In this document: positions 7,728 through 17,400 of the stretch, in pieces | How positions within the stretch are numbered: position 1 is the stretch's first letter | Layout of the letters: each line of letters begins with the position of its first letter | DNA from: Pseudothauera rhizosphaerae | GTDB lineage: Bacteria; Pseudomonadota; Gammaproteobacteria; Burkholderiales; Rhodocyclaceae | Direction: 5' to 3' | DNA: 64,000 bases | Assembly: GCF_004801305.1 (NCBI RefSeq) | Contig: NZ_SSOD01000007.1 | Coordinates: 124,001 to 188,000 of the forward strand | Notes under the pieces: model-generated | The model's database searches: none | Told to the model about the DNA's origin: nothing | Seen by the model: only the letters and a program-made list of their open reading frames with translations | Made by a program: the position numbers and the translations under genes

Positions 7728-9010
7728 CCGGCCAGCCCGGCGAACACCTTGCGCGCGGCGGCCACGGTTTCCGCGATCTCCGCCTCGCCGTGGGCGGCGG
7801 AGACGAAGCCGGCCTCGAAGGCCGAGGGCGCGAAGTAGTGGCCGGCGTCCAGCATGGCGTGGAAGAAGCGGTTGAAGCGTTCCCGGTCGGAAGCCATCAC
7901 GTCGGCAAAGGAAGCCGGCACGCCGGCGCTGAAATAGACGCCGAACATGCCGCCCACCGCGTCGGCGCTGAAGGTCACGCCGGCCTCGCGCGCAGCTCCC
8001 GCCAGCCCATCGACCAGCGCGCGGGTGCGTGCCGCCAGTTGCTCGTAGAAACCGGGTTCCCGCGTCAGGCGCAGGGAGGCGATCCCCGCGGCCACCGCCA
8101 CCGGGCTGCCGGACAGGGTGCCGGCCTGGTACACCGCCCCCAGCGGGGCGATCTTCTCCATGATGTCGCGCCGGCCGCCGAAGGCGCCCACCGGCATGCC
8201 GCCGCCGATCACCTTGCCCAGCGTGGTGAGGTCCGGGGTGATGCCGTACAGCCCCTGCACGCCCTGCGGGCCGACGCGAAAACCGGTCATGACCTCGTCG
8301 AAGATCAGCACCGCGCCGTGCTCGGTGCACAAGCGGCGCAGGCCTTCCAGGAAGCCGGGCACGGGCTTGACCAGGTTCATGTTGCCGGCCACGGGCTCGA
8401 CGATGATGGCGGCGATCTCGCTGCCGCGGGCCTTGAAGACTTCCTCCACGCCGGCCAGGTCGTTGTAGTCCAGCACGATGGTGTGTCTGGCGAAGTCCGC
8501 CGGCACGCCGCCCGAGGACGGGTTGCCGAAGGTCAGCAGGCCCGAGCCGGCCTTGACCAGCAGGCTGTCGGCGTGGCCGTGGTAGCAGCCCTCGAACTTG
8601 ACGATGGCGTCGCGCCCGGTGAAGCCGCGGGCGAGGCGGATCGCGCTCATCGTGGCCTCGGTGCCGGAGCTGACCAGGCGCACCATCTCCACGGAGGGCA
8701 ACAGCTCGCACAGCAGCTCGGCCATCTCCACCTCGGCCTCCGTGGGCGCGCCGAAGGACAGGCCGCGCAAGGCCGCCTCCCGCACCGCCTCGACGATGGC
8801 CGGATGGGCGTGGCCGGCGATGGCCGGGCCCCAGGAGCCGACGTAGTCGATGTAGGCCTTGCCATCCGCATCCCACACCCGCGCGCCCTCGGCGCGGGCC
8901 AGGAAACGCGGCGTGCCGCCCACCGAGCGGAAGGCCCGCACGGGCGAATTGACGCCGCCGGGGATGGTTCGCTGGGCACGCTGGAAGAGGGTTTCGTTGC
9001 GGCTGGTCAT
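7724..9010 (-). CDS. hemL: Glutamate-1-semialdehyde 2,1-aminomutase
   Basis: PLP enzyme that converts glutamate-1-semialdehyde to 5-aminolevulinate in the C5 haem pathway. The 428-residue length is typical. Visible motifs are [10 protein letters not shown] near the N-terminus, [16 protein letters not shown] for cofactor phosphate binding, FDEVMTGFR with the PLP-ring Asp, and the Schiff-base Lys at about residue 266 in [16 protein letters not shown]. It lies 34 bases downstream of thiE and overlaps ubiH, forming part of the minus-strand run thiD-thiE-hemL-ubiH-dsbC. Confidence 0.96.
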   Translation of the reverse strand: MTSRNETLFQRAQRTIPGGVNSPVRAFRSVGGTPRFLARAEGARVWDADGKAYIDYVGSWGPAIAGHAHPAIVEAVREAALRGLSFGAPTEAEVEMAELLCELLPSVEMVRLVSSGTEATMSAIRLARGFTGRDAIVKFEGCYHGHADSLLVKAGSGLLTFGNPSSGGVPADFARHTIVLDYNDLAGVEEVFKARGSEIAAIIVEPVAGNMNLVKPVPGFLEGLRRLCTEHGAVLIFDEVMTGFRVGPQGVQGLYGITPDLTTLGKVIGGGMPVGAFGGRRDIMEKIAPLGAVYQAGTLSGSPVAVAAGIASLRLTREPGFYEQLAARTRALVDGLAGAAREAGVTFSADAVGGMFGVYFSAGVPASFADVMASDRERFNRFFHAMLDAGHYFAPSAFEAGFVSAAHGEAEIAETVAAARKVFAGLAG

Positions 9011-9044
9011 GGCGTTCTTGTTCGCTTGCTGAAAATGAAGGGCA

Positions 9045-9707
9045 TCATTGTGGCCGCGCCGCCGGCACGGGTCCAGCGCGGAAGGCCTGCCCGTAGGCCG
9101 TCGCGCGGGCGGCCGGATCGGCGGCCGCGAACACGTCGCTGATCACCGCCAGCAGGTCGGCACCGGCGGCCACCAGTTGCGGCGCGTTGTCCACCGTGAT
9201 GCCGCCGATGGCCGCCACCGCCACGCCCAGCTCGCGCCGCGCGCGGCCGAGCAGTTCCAGCGGCGCGCGCACCGCGGCCGGCTTGGTGGGCGAGGCGAAC
9301 ATGGCGCCGAAGGCCACGTAGTCCGCCCCGGCCCGGGCGCCGGCCTCGGCGCGCGCCCATTCGTCGTAGCAGGACACGCCCAGGATGCGCCCGGTGCCGA
9401 GCCGCGCGCGCGCCGCGGCCGGGTCGCCGTCGTCGCGCCCCAGGTGCACGCCGTCGGCGCCGATCGCGAGCGCGAGGTCCACGCTGTCGTTGACCACCAG
9501 CGGCACGCCCGCCGCCCGGCACAGCGCCAGCACGGCGGCGGCCTGGGTGTGCCGGCGCTCCGCGGGCAGCAGCTTGTTGCGGTACTGCAACAGCGCGGGC
9601 CCGCCACGCAGCGCGGCCTCCACCTGCGCCACCAGGCGAGTGTCGTCGGCCTCGTCGGGGGTGACCAGATACAGGCCGCGCAGCCCGTGCTCAGTACGCC
9701 TCGTCAT
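9045..9707 (-). CDS. thiE: Thiamine-phosphate synthase ThiE
   Basis: Joins hydroxymethylpyrimidine pyrophosphate and thiazole phosphate to thiamine phosphate. The 220-residue barrel keeps the family signatures: [47 protein letters not shown] with the phosphate-binding Thr-Lys, and [11 protein letters not shown]. The ATG at 9707 lies inside the last codons of thiD (17-base overlap), supporting coupling. Its complete motifs contrast with the altered ThiE-like domain of the Nudix fusion at 2455-3399, so this is the likely functional enzyme. Confidence 0.95.
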   Translation of the reverse strand: MTRRTEHGLRGLYLVTPDEADDTRLVAQVEAALRGGPALLQYRNKLLPAERRHTQAAAVLALCRAAGVPLVVNDSVDLALAIGADGVHLGRDDGDPAAARARLGTGRILGVSCYDEWARAEAGARAGADYVAFGAMFASPTKPAAVRAPLELLGRARRELGVAVAAIGGITVDNAPQLVAAGADLLAVISDVFAAADPAARATAYGQAFRAGPVPAARPQ

Positions 9708-10563
9708 TGCGCGGGCGGGCCCAGAAGAAGCGGTCGGGAATGGCCGGACCCATGCCGGGACGGAAGGCCGCGGCCAGTGCGGCCTGGGTGAATTCCTGCG
9801 CTTCGCGCACCGCCTCGGGCACGTCCATGCCGTGGGCCAGCGCGGCGGCGGCAGCGGCCGACAGCGTCGCACCGGCACCGAGGAAGGGGCCGGGCAGACG
9901 CTCCCAGGCGTCCGTGCGCACCAGCCCTTCCGCGCCGAACAGGCGGTTGACCACCTGCGGGCCGTGCTGGCCGGCGCCGGTCAGCAGCACGTACTCCACG
10001 CCCAGCGCCAGCAGGCGGGCGACCGCCTCCTCGGGCGCCAGGGGCACGCCACCCTCCTCGTCGTCGAGGTCGTCCTCGGGGGCGTCCGCCTCCCAATCCG
10101 GGCCGGCCAGGCGCAGCACTTCGTCGCGGCTCGCCACCAGCAGCGTCACCTGGGGCAGGATCAGTTCCGTCAGCGCGGCCACCATGTCCTCGGCCTCCGC
10201 CTCGTCGGCGGGCCCGTAGGCCAGTGCGGGTTCCAGCACCAGCGGCACGTCCGGGTAGTCGGAAAGGATTTCGGCCACCGCGGCGACGTTCTCCACGCCG
10301 CCGCACATGCCCAGCTTGAAGGCCTGCACCTCGATGTCCTCGAGCACCACCCGCGCCTGCAGGGCGAACACGTCCGGCTCGATGGACAGCAGGTCGTCCA
10401 CGCCGCGCGTGTCGCGCACGCTGACCGCGGTCACCACGCCGAGGGGATGGCAGCCCATGCTGCTCAGGGTCAGCACGTCGGACTGCAGGCCGCCCCCGCC
10501 GGTGGCATCGCTGGCGGCCAGGCAAAGGACGACGGGAGGGAATTCGGGCGGCAGGGCGGGCAT
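9691..10563 (-). CDS. thiD: Hydroxymethylpyrimidine/phosphomethylpyrimidine kinase
   Basis: Phosphorylates HMP and HMP-P to supply ThiE. The 290-residue ribokinase-fold protein begins with ASDATGGGGLQSD, the pyrimidine-binding segment, then GVVTAVSVRDT and the C-terminal anion-hole/ATP region GPFLGAGATLSAAAAAALAHG. The last has GAGATLS where many family members have GTGCTLS. A Glu/Asp-rich insertion (about 182-192, EADAPEDDLDDEEGG) lengthens the protein slightly. The gene overlaps thiE and is divergent from rubredoxin. No TPP riboswitch is visible in its 98-base upstream gap. Confidence 0.92.
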   Translation of the reverse strand: MPALPPEFPPVVLCLAASDATGGGGLQSDVLTLSSMGCHPLGVVTAVSVRDTRGVDDLLSIEPDVFALQARVVLEDIEVQAFKLGMCGGVENVAAVAEILSDYPDVPLVLEPALAYGPADEAEAEDMVAALTELILPQVTLLVASRDEVLRLAGPDWEADAPEDDLDDEEGGVPLAPEEAVARLLALGVEYVLLTGAGQHGPQVVNRLFGAEGLVRTDAWERLPGPFLGAGATLSAAAAAALAHGMDVPEAVREAQEFTQAALAAAFRPGMGPAIPDRFFWARPRNDEAY

Positions 10564-10590
10564 AGTGCGAAAGGCAGATTCAGGGCGGTA

Positions 10591-10619
10591 CTGGCATGCC
10601 AGCCCGAATGCGGTAATAT
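10591..10619 (+). promoter_or_regulatory. Candidate sigma-70 promoter for rubredoxin
   Basis: CTGGCA and TAATAT are separated by 17 bases, each matching consensus at four of six positions, about 42 bases upstream of the rubredoxin ATG. The -35 is part of a perfect palindrome, CTGGCATGCCAG (10591-10602), which could also be an operator for this divergent region. Confidence 0.4.
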
Positions 10620-10661
10620 TTCACGCATTTTAGCGCCATTCGTTGCCGAGAACGCCGCCAG

Positions 10662-10841
10662 ATGCCGGACGCCGGATACAAAACCTACATGTGCCTGATC
10701 TGCGGCTTCATCTACGACGAAGCCGCGGGACTGCCGGCGGACGGCATTCCCCCCGGCACGCGCTGGGAAGACCTGCCGCCGAACTGGACCTGTCCCGAGT
10801 GCGAGGCGCGCAAGGAAGACTTCGAACTCGTCGAGATATGA
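10662..10841 (+). CDS. Rubredoxin
   Basis: A 59-residue one-iron electron carrier. The four iron-binding cysteines are C11 and C14 (CLICG) and C44 and C47 (CPEC), with the typical aromatic core ([25 protein letters not shown]). The acidic C-terminus (KEDFELVEI) is usual. It is divergent from thiD and precedes pilG. Its redox partner is not identifiable; the NAD(P)H-flavin iron-sulfur reductase at 33824 is one remote possibility. Confidence 0.96.
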   Translation: MPDAGYKTYMCLICGFIYDEAAGLPADGIPPGTRWEDLPPNWTCPECEARKEDFELVEI

Positions 10842-10931
10842 CGCCCGCGCAGCACCTGGCGCGGCATTGTTGTATGCTTGTGGCCTCCCGCGAGGGGCGG
10901 ACCGCATGAAACACCGAGGAATAAGGACGCG

Positions 10932-11318
10932 ATGGATCTGAACGGACTGAAGGTGATGGTGATCGACGACAGCAATACCATCCGGCGCAGCGCCGAGATC
11001 TTTCTCGGCCAGGCCGGCTGTCAGGTCCTACTTGCCGAAGACGGTTTCGACGCGCTCGCCAAGATCGCCGACCATCACCCCGACGTCATCTTCGTCGATA
11101 TCATGATGCCGCGCCTGGACGGCTACCAGACCTGCGCGCTGATCAAGAAGAACCCCCGCCTGTCATCCACGCCGGTGATCATGCTGTCGTCCAAGGACGG
11201 ACTGTTCGACCGGGCCCGTGGCCGCATGGTGGGCTCGGACGAATACCTCACCAAACCTTTCACCAAGGACAGCCTGCTCAAGACGGTGGCGGAACATGCG
11301 CCGCAGCGGGCGGGTTGA
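10932..11318 (+). CDS. pilG: Twitching motility response regulator PilG
   Basis: A single receiver domain (128 residues) of the Pil-Chp chemosensory pathway. The acidic pair lies in VMVIDDSNT, the phospho-accepting Asp in VIFVDIMMPRLDGY, and the conserved Lys in YLTKPFTKD. GAGGAATAAGG precedes the ATG at 10932; an in-frame upstream extension lacks REC homology. First gene of pilG-pilH-pilI-pilJ-chpA. In Pseudomonas PilG promotes pilus extension; the same role here is inferred from order and similarity. Confidence 0.93.
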   Translation: MDLNGLKVMVIDDSNTIRRSAEIFLGQAGCQVLLAEDGFDALAKIADHHPDVIFVDIMMPRLDGYQTCALIKKNPRLSSTPVIMLSSKDGLFDRARGRMVGSDEYLTKPFTKDSLLKTVAEHAPQRAG

Positions 11319-11362
11319 TACCGCCATTCACCGCAACGGAAACGAGACGGAAGACCAAGACG

Positions 11363-11728
11363 ATGCCGATCAAGAAAATCCTCGTGGTTGACGATTCCCC
11401 CACCGAACGCCTGGCGCTGACCGAAATGCTGGTCAAGCACGGCTACCAGGTCGTGACCGCCGAAAACGGCGAGGACGCGATCACCAAGGCCAAGGCCGAA
11501 CTGCCCGACCTGATCCTGATGGACGTGGTCATGCCGGGCATCAACGGCTACCAGGCCACCCGCACGATCTCGCGCGAAGAGGCCACCCGCACGATCCCGA
11601 TCATCATGTGTACCAGCAAGGGGCTGGAAACCGACCGTATCTGGGGCATGCGCCAGGGCGCCTACGACTATATGGTGAAGCCGGTCGACCAGGCCGACCT
11701 GCTCGCCCGCATCAAGGCCCTGGGCTGA
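11363..11728 (+). CDS. pilH: Twitching motility response regulator PilH
   Basis: A 121-residue lone receiver domain with ILVVDDSPTERL, the phospho-accepting Asp in LILMDVVMPGINGYQATR, and the Lys in YMVKPVDQADLL. The sequence from residue 1 (MPIKKILVVDD) is PilH-like, so the 16-residue upstream extension that overlaps pilG is not included. It lies between pilG and pilI. Two lone receivers fed by one CheA-type kinase is the hallmark of the Pil-Chp system; PilH often acts as a phosphate sink or retraction signal. Confidence 0.92.
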   Translation: MPIKKILVVDDSPTERLALTEMLVKHGYQVVTAENGEDAITKAKAELPDLILMDVVMPGINGYQATRTISREEATRTIPIIMCTSKGLETDRIWGMRQGAYDYMVKPVDQADLLARIKALG

Positions 11729-11731
11729 CCG

Positions 11732-12244
11732 ATGGCCAAGCGGATCAGCCTGCGCGAGTTTCAGGAAAGCCTGGTACGGCGCCTGGCCGAGGCGCGCACC
11801 GGTGACCGGCGCACCCTGCTCGGCCTGCAGGCCGGCAACGACAACTGGCTGATCGATCTCGCCGACAGCGGCGAGATTCTGCCGGTACCGCCGCTCAGCC
11901 CGGTGCCGCTCACCCGCAACTGGTTCAGCGGCGTGGCCAACGTGCGCGGCACCCTGTTCGGCGTGATCGACCTGTCGGCCTTCCACGACGGGCCGCCCAT
12001 CGCGCCGGCCGGCCATGCCCGCCTGCTGCTGGTCGGCGCCAAGCACGGCATCAGCAGCGCCGTCCTCGTTTCCCGCGCGCTGGGCCTGCGCAGCCGCGAC
12101 GATTTCGAAGCCGACGACGGCGAGGCGGACCCGCGTCCCTGGGTCGCCCAGCGTTTGCGCGACACCCAGAACCGCCTGTGGCTGAAGCTCGACGCATCCA
12201 AGCTGCTGGCGCACCCCGGCTTTCTCGATGCAGGACTCGACTAA
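11732..12244 (+). CDS. pilI: CheW-like adaptor PilI
   Basis: A 170-residue CheW-domain protein expected to couple PilJ to the ChpA kinase at the inner membrane. The domain runs from about residue 30 to the end, with FSGVANVRGTLFGVIDLSAF as the CheW core. It starts three bases after pilH, which indicates cotranscription. It is followed by a GC-rich stem-loop before pilJ. Confidence 0.9.
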   Translation: MAKRISLREFQESLVRRLAEARTGDRRTLLGLQAGNDNWLIDLADSGEILPVPPLSPVPLTRNWFSGVANVRGTLFGVIDLSAFHDGPPIAPAGHARLLLVGAKHGISSAVLVSRALGLRSRDDFEADDGEADPRPWVAQRLRDTQNRLWLKLDASKLLAHPGFLDAGLD

Positions 12245-12249
12245 TCCTT

Positions 12250-12272
12250 CCCGCCGGCCTTACGCCGGCGGG
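12250..12272 (+). other. Intercistronic stem-loop between pilI and pilJ
   Basis: CCCGCCGGC-CTTAC-GCCGGCGGG forms a nine-pair perfect stem with a five-base loop, immediately followed by CATTGACACTTT. It could reduce readthrough, mark an mRNA processing site, or precede a pilJ-proximal promoter (TTGACA at 12275-12280). No clear -10 follows before the pilJ ribosome site. Confidence 0.45.
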
Positions 12273-12301
12273 CATTGACACTTTGTGGCGGAGCACGCGA
12301 C

Positions 12302-14431
12302 ATGGCATTCAAGTTTCCAGAGCTTTCCCTGGCGAAAAAGAAAAGCGCCCGGGTAAAAACGACGTCCGACACCACCATCCTGGAAACCCATGAAGCGGTG
12401 CCGCCGGCCGCCGGGCAGGACGCACCGTCGGGCGGCCGCCCGGTCGCCGAGCGCCTGCGCAACCTGGGCGTGCTATTCGCCGCGCTGGTGCTGGTGACCG
12501 CCGCCCTGCTCGTGTATCAGGGGCGCCAGGCGAGCTACGCCACCACCTACGTCGCCAGTGCCGGCGAAATGCAGATGCTGTCGCAGCAGATCGCCAAGGC
12601 CGCCCAGCTCTCGCTGCAGGGCAACACTTCCGCCTTCGACGAGTTGCGCCGCGCCAGCACCCGCTTCAGCACCCTGCTGCGCGCCCTGACCCAGGGCGGC
12701 GAAATCGACGCCAACGCCGTCCCGGCGAGCCCGGCGGCCATCCAGCCGGCGCTGCAGGCGCTGGCCGAAGCCTGGCGCAAGACCGAACAGGACACCGGCA
12801 AGCTGCTCGAACAGGACAAGAACCTGGTCACGCTCAACCAGTCGGTGGACACCATCAACTCCCAGAACGCCCTGCTGCTCGACCTGACCGAGCAGATCGC
12901 CTCGCTGAAGCTGCTCGCCGGCGCGAAGGCGCAGGACATCGCCACCGCCAACCGCGCGGTGATGCTGACCCAGCGCATGGCCAAGAACGCCAACGCCCTG
13001 CTGGTGGCCAACGCGATCGACCCGGAAGTGGCCTTCCTGCTCGGCAAGGACACCAACACCTTCCGCGAGCACCTGGCGCAACTGCAGCAGTCGTCCAACG
13101 ACGCCGAGACGCGCGCACGGCTGGCCGAACTCGACCAGACGGCCAAGGAAACCCTGGACTCGGTCAGCGGCATCCTCGGCAACATGCAGTTGCTGGTGCA
13201 GGCCAAGCAGGCCGGCAGCCGCATCTTCCGCGACTCCACCACCCTCCTCGAACGCACCAACGAACTGTCCGAGGCCTACAACCAGGCCTTCCGCGGCTTC
13301 AACCCCATCATCCTGCTCATCATCGTCTCGGCCCTGGCCGGCATCGCCGTGCTGGTCATGATGGCCAAGGCCTACAACGACGACCTCGCCGCCCGCCGCG
13401 CCGAATCCGAACGCCAGCGGATGAGCGCCGAAGGCGAGCGCAACCAGACCCAGCAGGCCATCCTGCGGCTGATGAACGAGATGGGCGACCTGGCCGACGG
13501 CGACCTGACCATCCGCGCCACCGTGTCCGAGGACATCACCGGCGCCATCGCCGACTCGGTGAACTACACCATCGAAGAACTCTCCGTGCTGGTGCGCCGC
13601 ATCAACGACGCCGCCACCCGCGTGACCGCTGCCACCCAGTCCGCCCAGCAAACCTCCAACGAACTGCTCGCCGCCACCCAGAAGCAGGCGCAGGAACTGA
13701 AGACCGCCGGCTCCACGGTCGAACAGATGGCCAAGCTGATGACCGAATCCTCCGCCCGCGCGCTGCAGTCCGCCCAGGTCGCCCGGCGCTCGCTGGATTC
13801 CGCGCGCAAGGGCGCGGACGCGGTGGAAAACACCATCCGCGGCATGAACGACATCCGCGAGAAGATCCAGGAAACCTCCAAGCGCATCAAGCGCCTGGGC
13901 GAATCCTCCCAGGAGATCGGTGAAATCGTGGAACTGATCTCGGACATTACCGAACAGACCAACGTGCTGGCGCTCAACGCCGCCATCCAGGCGGCCTCGG
14001 CCGGCGAAGCGGGACGCGGCTTCACCGTGGTTGCGGAAGAAGTGCAGCGCCTCGCGGAGCGCTCGGCGGAAGCGACCAAGCAGATCTCGGCGATCGTGAA
14101 GACCATTCAGACCGACACCCAGGACGCGGTGAGCGCGATGGAAAACGCCACCCGCGACGTGGTCGAGGGCGCCCAGCTCTCCGACGCCGCCGGCCAGGCC
14201 CTGTCCGAGATCGGCCAGGTGTCGATGGAAACCGCCCGCCTCATCGAACAGATCTCCAGCGACACCCAGCGCCAGGCGGCCACCGCCACCGGCGTGGCGC
14301 GGACCATGAAGGACATTCTGAGCATCACCGAGCAGACCACGCGCGGCACCCAGCAGACCGCCGTGTCCATCGGTCAGCTCGCCGACCTCGCGGTCGAGCT
14401 GAAAGGCTCCGTTTCGGGCTTCAAGGTCTGA
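12302..14431 (+). CDS. pilJ: Type IV pilus chemoreceptor PilJ
   Basis: A 709-residue methyl-accepting chemotaxis protein for pilus-based sensing. It has a cytoplasmic N-terminal segment (1-53), TM1 (about 55-73), a periplasmic helical PilJ domain with two repeat-like halves (about 80-330), TM2 (about 335-358), a HAMP region and a long signalling coiled coil. The kinase-contacting hairpin tip is in [20 protein letters not shown], near residues 545-565. GGAG lies nine bases before the ATG. It sits between the CheW-type pilI and the CheA-type chpA. No CheR/CheB-type adaptation gene is present in the cluster. Confidence 0.94.
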   Translation: MAFKFPELSLAKKKSARVKTTSDTTILETHEAVPPAAGQDAPSGGRPVAERLRNLGVLFAALVLVTAALLVYQGRQASYATTYVASAGEMQMLSQQIAKAAQLSLQGNTSAFDELRRASTRFSTLLRALTQGGEIDANAVPASPAAIQPALQALAEAWRKTEQDTGKLLEQDKNLVTLNQSVDTINSQNALLLDLTEQIASLKLLAGAKAQDIATANRAVMLTQRMAKNANALLVANAIDPEVAFLLGKDTNTFREHLAQLQQSSNDAETRARLAELDQTAKETLDSVSGILGNMQLLVQAKQAGSRIFRDSTTLLERTNELSEAYNQAFRGFNPIILLIIVSALAGIAVLVMMAKAYNDDLAARRAESERQRMSAEGERNQTQQAILRLMNEMGDLADGDLTIRATVSEDITGAIADSVNYTIEELSVLVRRINDAATRVTAATQSAQQTSNELLAATQKQAQELKTAGSTVEQMAKLMTESSARALQSAQVARRSLDSARKGADAVENTIRGMNDIREKIQETSKRIKRLGESSQEIGEIVELISDITEQTNVLALNAAIQAASAGEAGRGFTVVAEEVQRLAERSAEATKQISAIVKTIQTDTQDAVSAMENATRDVVEGAQLSDAAGQALSEIGQVSMETARLIEQISSDTQRQAATATGVARTMKDILSITEQTTRGTQQTAVSIGQLADLAVELKGSVSGFKV

Positions 14432-14454
14432 CCCCGCCGGCGAGAACCCCACAC

Positions 14455-17400
14455 ATGACGCAAGCAATCGAACGGGATCTCGGCCCGCTCACCTGGGTCA
14501 AGAGCGAGATCGACAACGCGCTCGCACACGCCGCCGAAGGTCTCGAACAGGCCGGTTCCGCGGACGATCCCGCGACCCAGGTCCAGTTCGCCCAGACCCA
14601 TCTGCACCAGGCCCGCGGCGCGCTGTCCATCGTCGGCCTGGATGGCCTGACCCAGTTTGCCGACGCGCTGGACCAGTTGTTCGGTGCCGCGGTGCGCGGC
14701 GACGTCGCCGCCGACGCCGAGTTGCTCGCGCTCGGCCGGCGCAGCCTGTCGGCCATCGGCAACTACCTCGAAGAACTGGTGCATGGCGCCACCGACCAGC
14801 CGCTGCGGCTGGCCTCGCTGTACGGCGAAATCCAGACCGCGCGCGGCCGCACCGGCTCCGCGGTGGATCTGTTCTTCCCCGACCTCGGCCGTCGCCCGCC
14901 GCGCCGTGCCGCGGCCCCCCGGCTGGGCGAGGAGGCGCGCCGCACCCGCCTGCGCGGATTGCGTACCCGGTTCGAACGCGGCCTGCTCGGCTGGCTGCGT
15001 TCGCCGCAGGACCCGGCGGGCGCCAAGACCATGCGAGACGCCGTCACCGGCATCGAACAGACCCTCGCCGACTCCCCCGCCCGCACCCTGTGGTGGGCCA
15101 GCATCGCCCTGTTCGAGGCGCTGGCCGCCGGGGAAGCCGCGGCCGACACCGAGACCCGCAGGCTGTGCGCCCAACTCGATGCGCAACTGCGGCGCACCTT
15201 GGGCGGCAACAGCGCCGTCCCGGATCGCCTGATGCGCGAGGTGCTCTACCTGGTCGCACGCGCGCCCGCCTCCACCGCCCACCAGCGCGCGGTGCGCGAC
15301 ACCTGGCAACTCGACACGCTGATGCCTGAAGCCGGCTCGGCGGTCAGCGATGCGCCCCTCGGCCCCCTGTTGCAGACCCTGCACGGCAAGCTCGCCGCGG
15401 CCAAGGAAACCTGGGACGAGTTCTGCACCGGCAGCGCCGAGGCCCTGGCGCGCTTCGAAACCCAGCTCGGCGAACTCACCCGCCAGGCCGAACAGCTCGG
15501 CCGCCCGCCCTTCGTGCGCCTGCTCGTCGGCGTGAACGGCTTTCTGCAGTGGCTGCGCAAGGATCCGCTGCAGAATACCGAGGCGCTTTCGATGGAAGTG
15601 GCCACCGCGCTGCTGCTCGGCGAATCCGCGCTCGAACGCGGCGGCCCGGACACGACCTTCTCCGCCCAGGTCGCCGACACCCTGAAGCGCATCGCCGCCC
15701 TGATGCGCGGCGAAGCGGTGGAATCGGCCGACCAGTCGCCCACCACCCTGGGCGCACGGCGCAACCAGGAACGCGAAGCGCTGACCCAGCTCTCGCGCGA
15801 AATCCTCTCCAGCCTCGCGCATGTCGAGCAGGCGCTCGACGACTTCTTCCGCAACAGCGAGAAGCGCGCCCCGCTGGCCGCGCTGGCCACGCCGTTGCGC
15901 CAGATCGAAGGAGCGCTCAGCCTGCTCGGCGACGAGGAGGCGATCGCCGTGGTGCACGAGGCGGCCGAAGAGATCGCCGCCCTTGCCGCCGCCGAGGACG
16001 AGCCCGCCGCGGAACAATCCGCTTCGCTCGCCCATCGCCTGTCCGCCCTGGGCTTCTACATCCAGGCCCTGCAGCACGGACCGGCGAGCCTCGCGCGTTT
16101 CCTGAACCCCGAACAGATCGAAGCGACCGAACTCGTCGAGCCCCCCGAGCTGCCCGAAGCCGCTCCGGCCATCGAGGAGCTGTCCCTGGCGCCCGAACCC
16201 GCGCCGGCCGACGCGGTGGAGGCACAGGCCGAACCTGCCCCCGCCGTGGAGGCACCGCCCGAGGAAGTACCGGTCGAGGAAATCGTCGTCGAGGAAGTGC
16301 AGGAGGAGGATTTCAGCACCGAGCCGCCGCCCGCGCCGGCCGAAGTGCCCGCCCCCGCGGCCGAGACCCAGCGCCTGATCGAAGCCAGCGCCGAGGAGAT
16401 CGACGCCGAACTGCTCGGCATCTTCATCGAGGAAGCCCACGAGGTCCTCGACACGATCTCCGAGAACCTCGGGCTGCTGCGCGCCGAACCGTCGAACACC
16501 GAATACCTCACCGCCGTCCGGCGCGGCTTCCACACCCTCAAGGGCAGCGGCCGCATGGTCGGCCTGCGCGAACTGGGCGAAGCCGCCTGGGGCCTGGAGC
16601 AGACGCTCAACCGCTGGCTGCAGCTCGAGTGGACGCCGACCCCGGCGCTCTACGGCCTGGTCGAAGCCGCCCGGGAGGTCTTCTCGGCCTGGGTGAAACA
16701 GCTCGAACAGGGCGGCGCCCACGGGCGTGACGTCACCGCCCTGCTCGCCGAAGCCGAGCTCCTGCGCGCTGACGACGCCCAGAGCCGTGAACCCGCATCC
16801 ATCGGCGGAGCCACGGCACCGGCCGGTGCGGAACCGGCACAGCCTGCCGAACCCGTCAGCTACGACTTCGATCTCGCCGATGCCGGCGACGCCGAAGGGG
16901 CGGTGGAAGCCACCGCAACGGTCGCCGAAAGCACGGGCACAGCGGAATGGAAGCCCGAATCCACGGTGATCCTGGCGCCGATCGAAGCCTCGGAGTTCGA
17001 CCTGCAGCACGAGCCCGAGACCGTTGCGCGCACGGCGCCGCACGTCCGGGCCGAAAACCCGTTCCTGCCGAGCACCGCGGAAGCGGCCGACGAGGACGTC
17101 GTGGCCGAAGCGCTCGAAGAGTTCGAGTTCGACCTCGAGCCCGCACTGGAGATCGAGCAGCAGCTCGCGCCCGAGCGCCCTGCCGCACCCGAAGCCGCCC
17201 CGGCGGCCGCGGACGCCACCATCATCCAGCGCGAAGCCCCGTCCGTGGCGCCGCAGCCCACAGCGGAAGCCACCGCCCCGGCCGAGGACGAAAGCGATTT
17301 CGTGCGCATCGGCGAAGCGGAGATCTCGCGCCCGCTCTACGACCTCTATCTCGCCGAGGCGCGCCACCACATCGCCACCCTCCATCACGAACTCGCGCGC

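Noticed and set aside
10564-10661. TPP riboswitch upstream of thiD
   Set aside because: The 98-base gap contains no CTGAGA or ACCTGA conserved cores in the minus direction.
10855-10885. Possible sigma-54 promoter before pilG (CTGGCGCGGCATTGTT)
   Set aside because: The distance between the GG and G-T elements is one base too short, and the -12 half lacks GC. No enhancer-binding regulator is nearby.
12473-14467. A 664-codon minus-strand frame opposite pilJ
   Set aside because: Low-complexity Gly/His/Val-rich shadow; pilJ on the plus strand is unambiguous.
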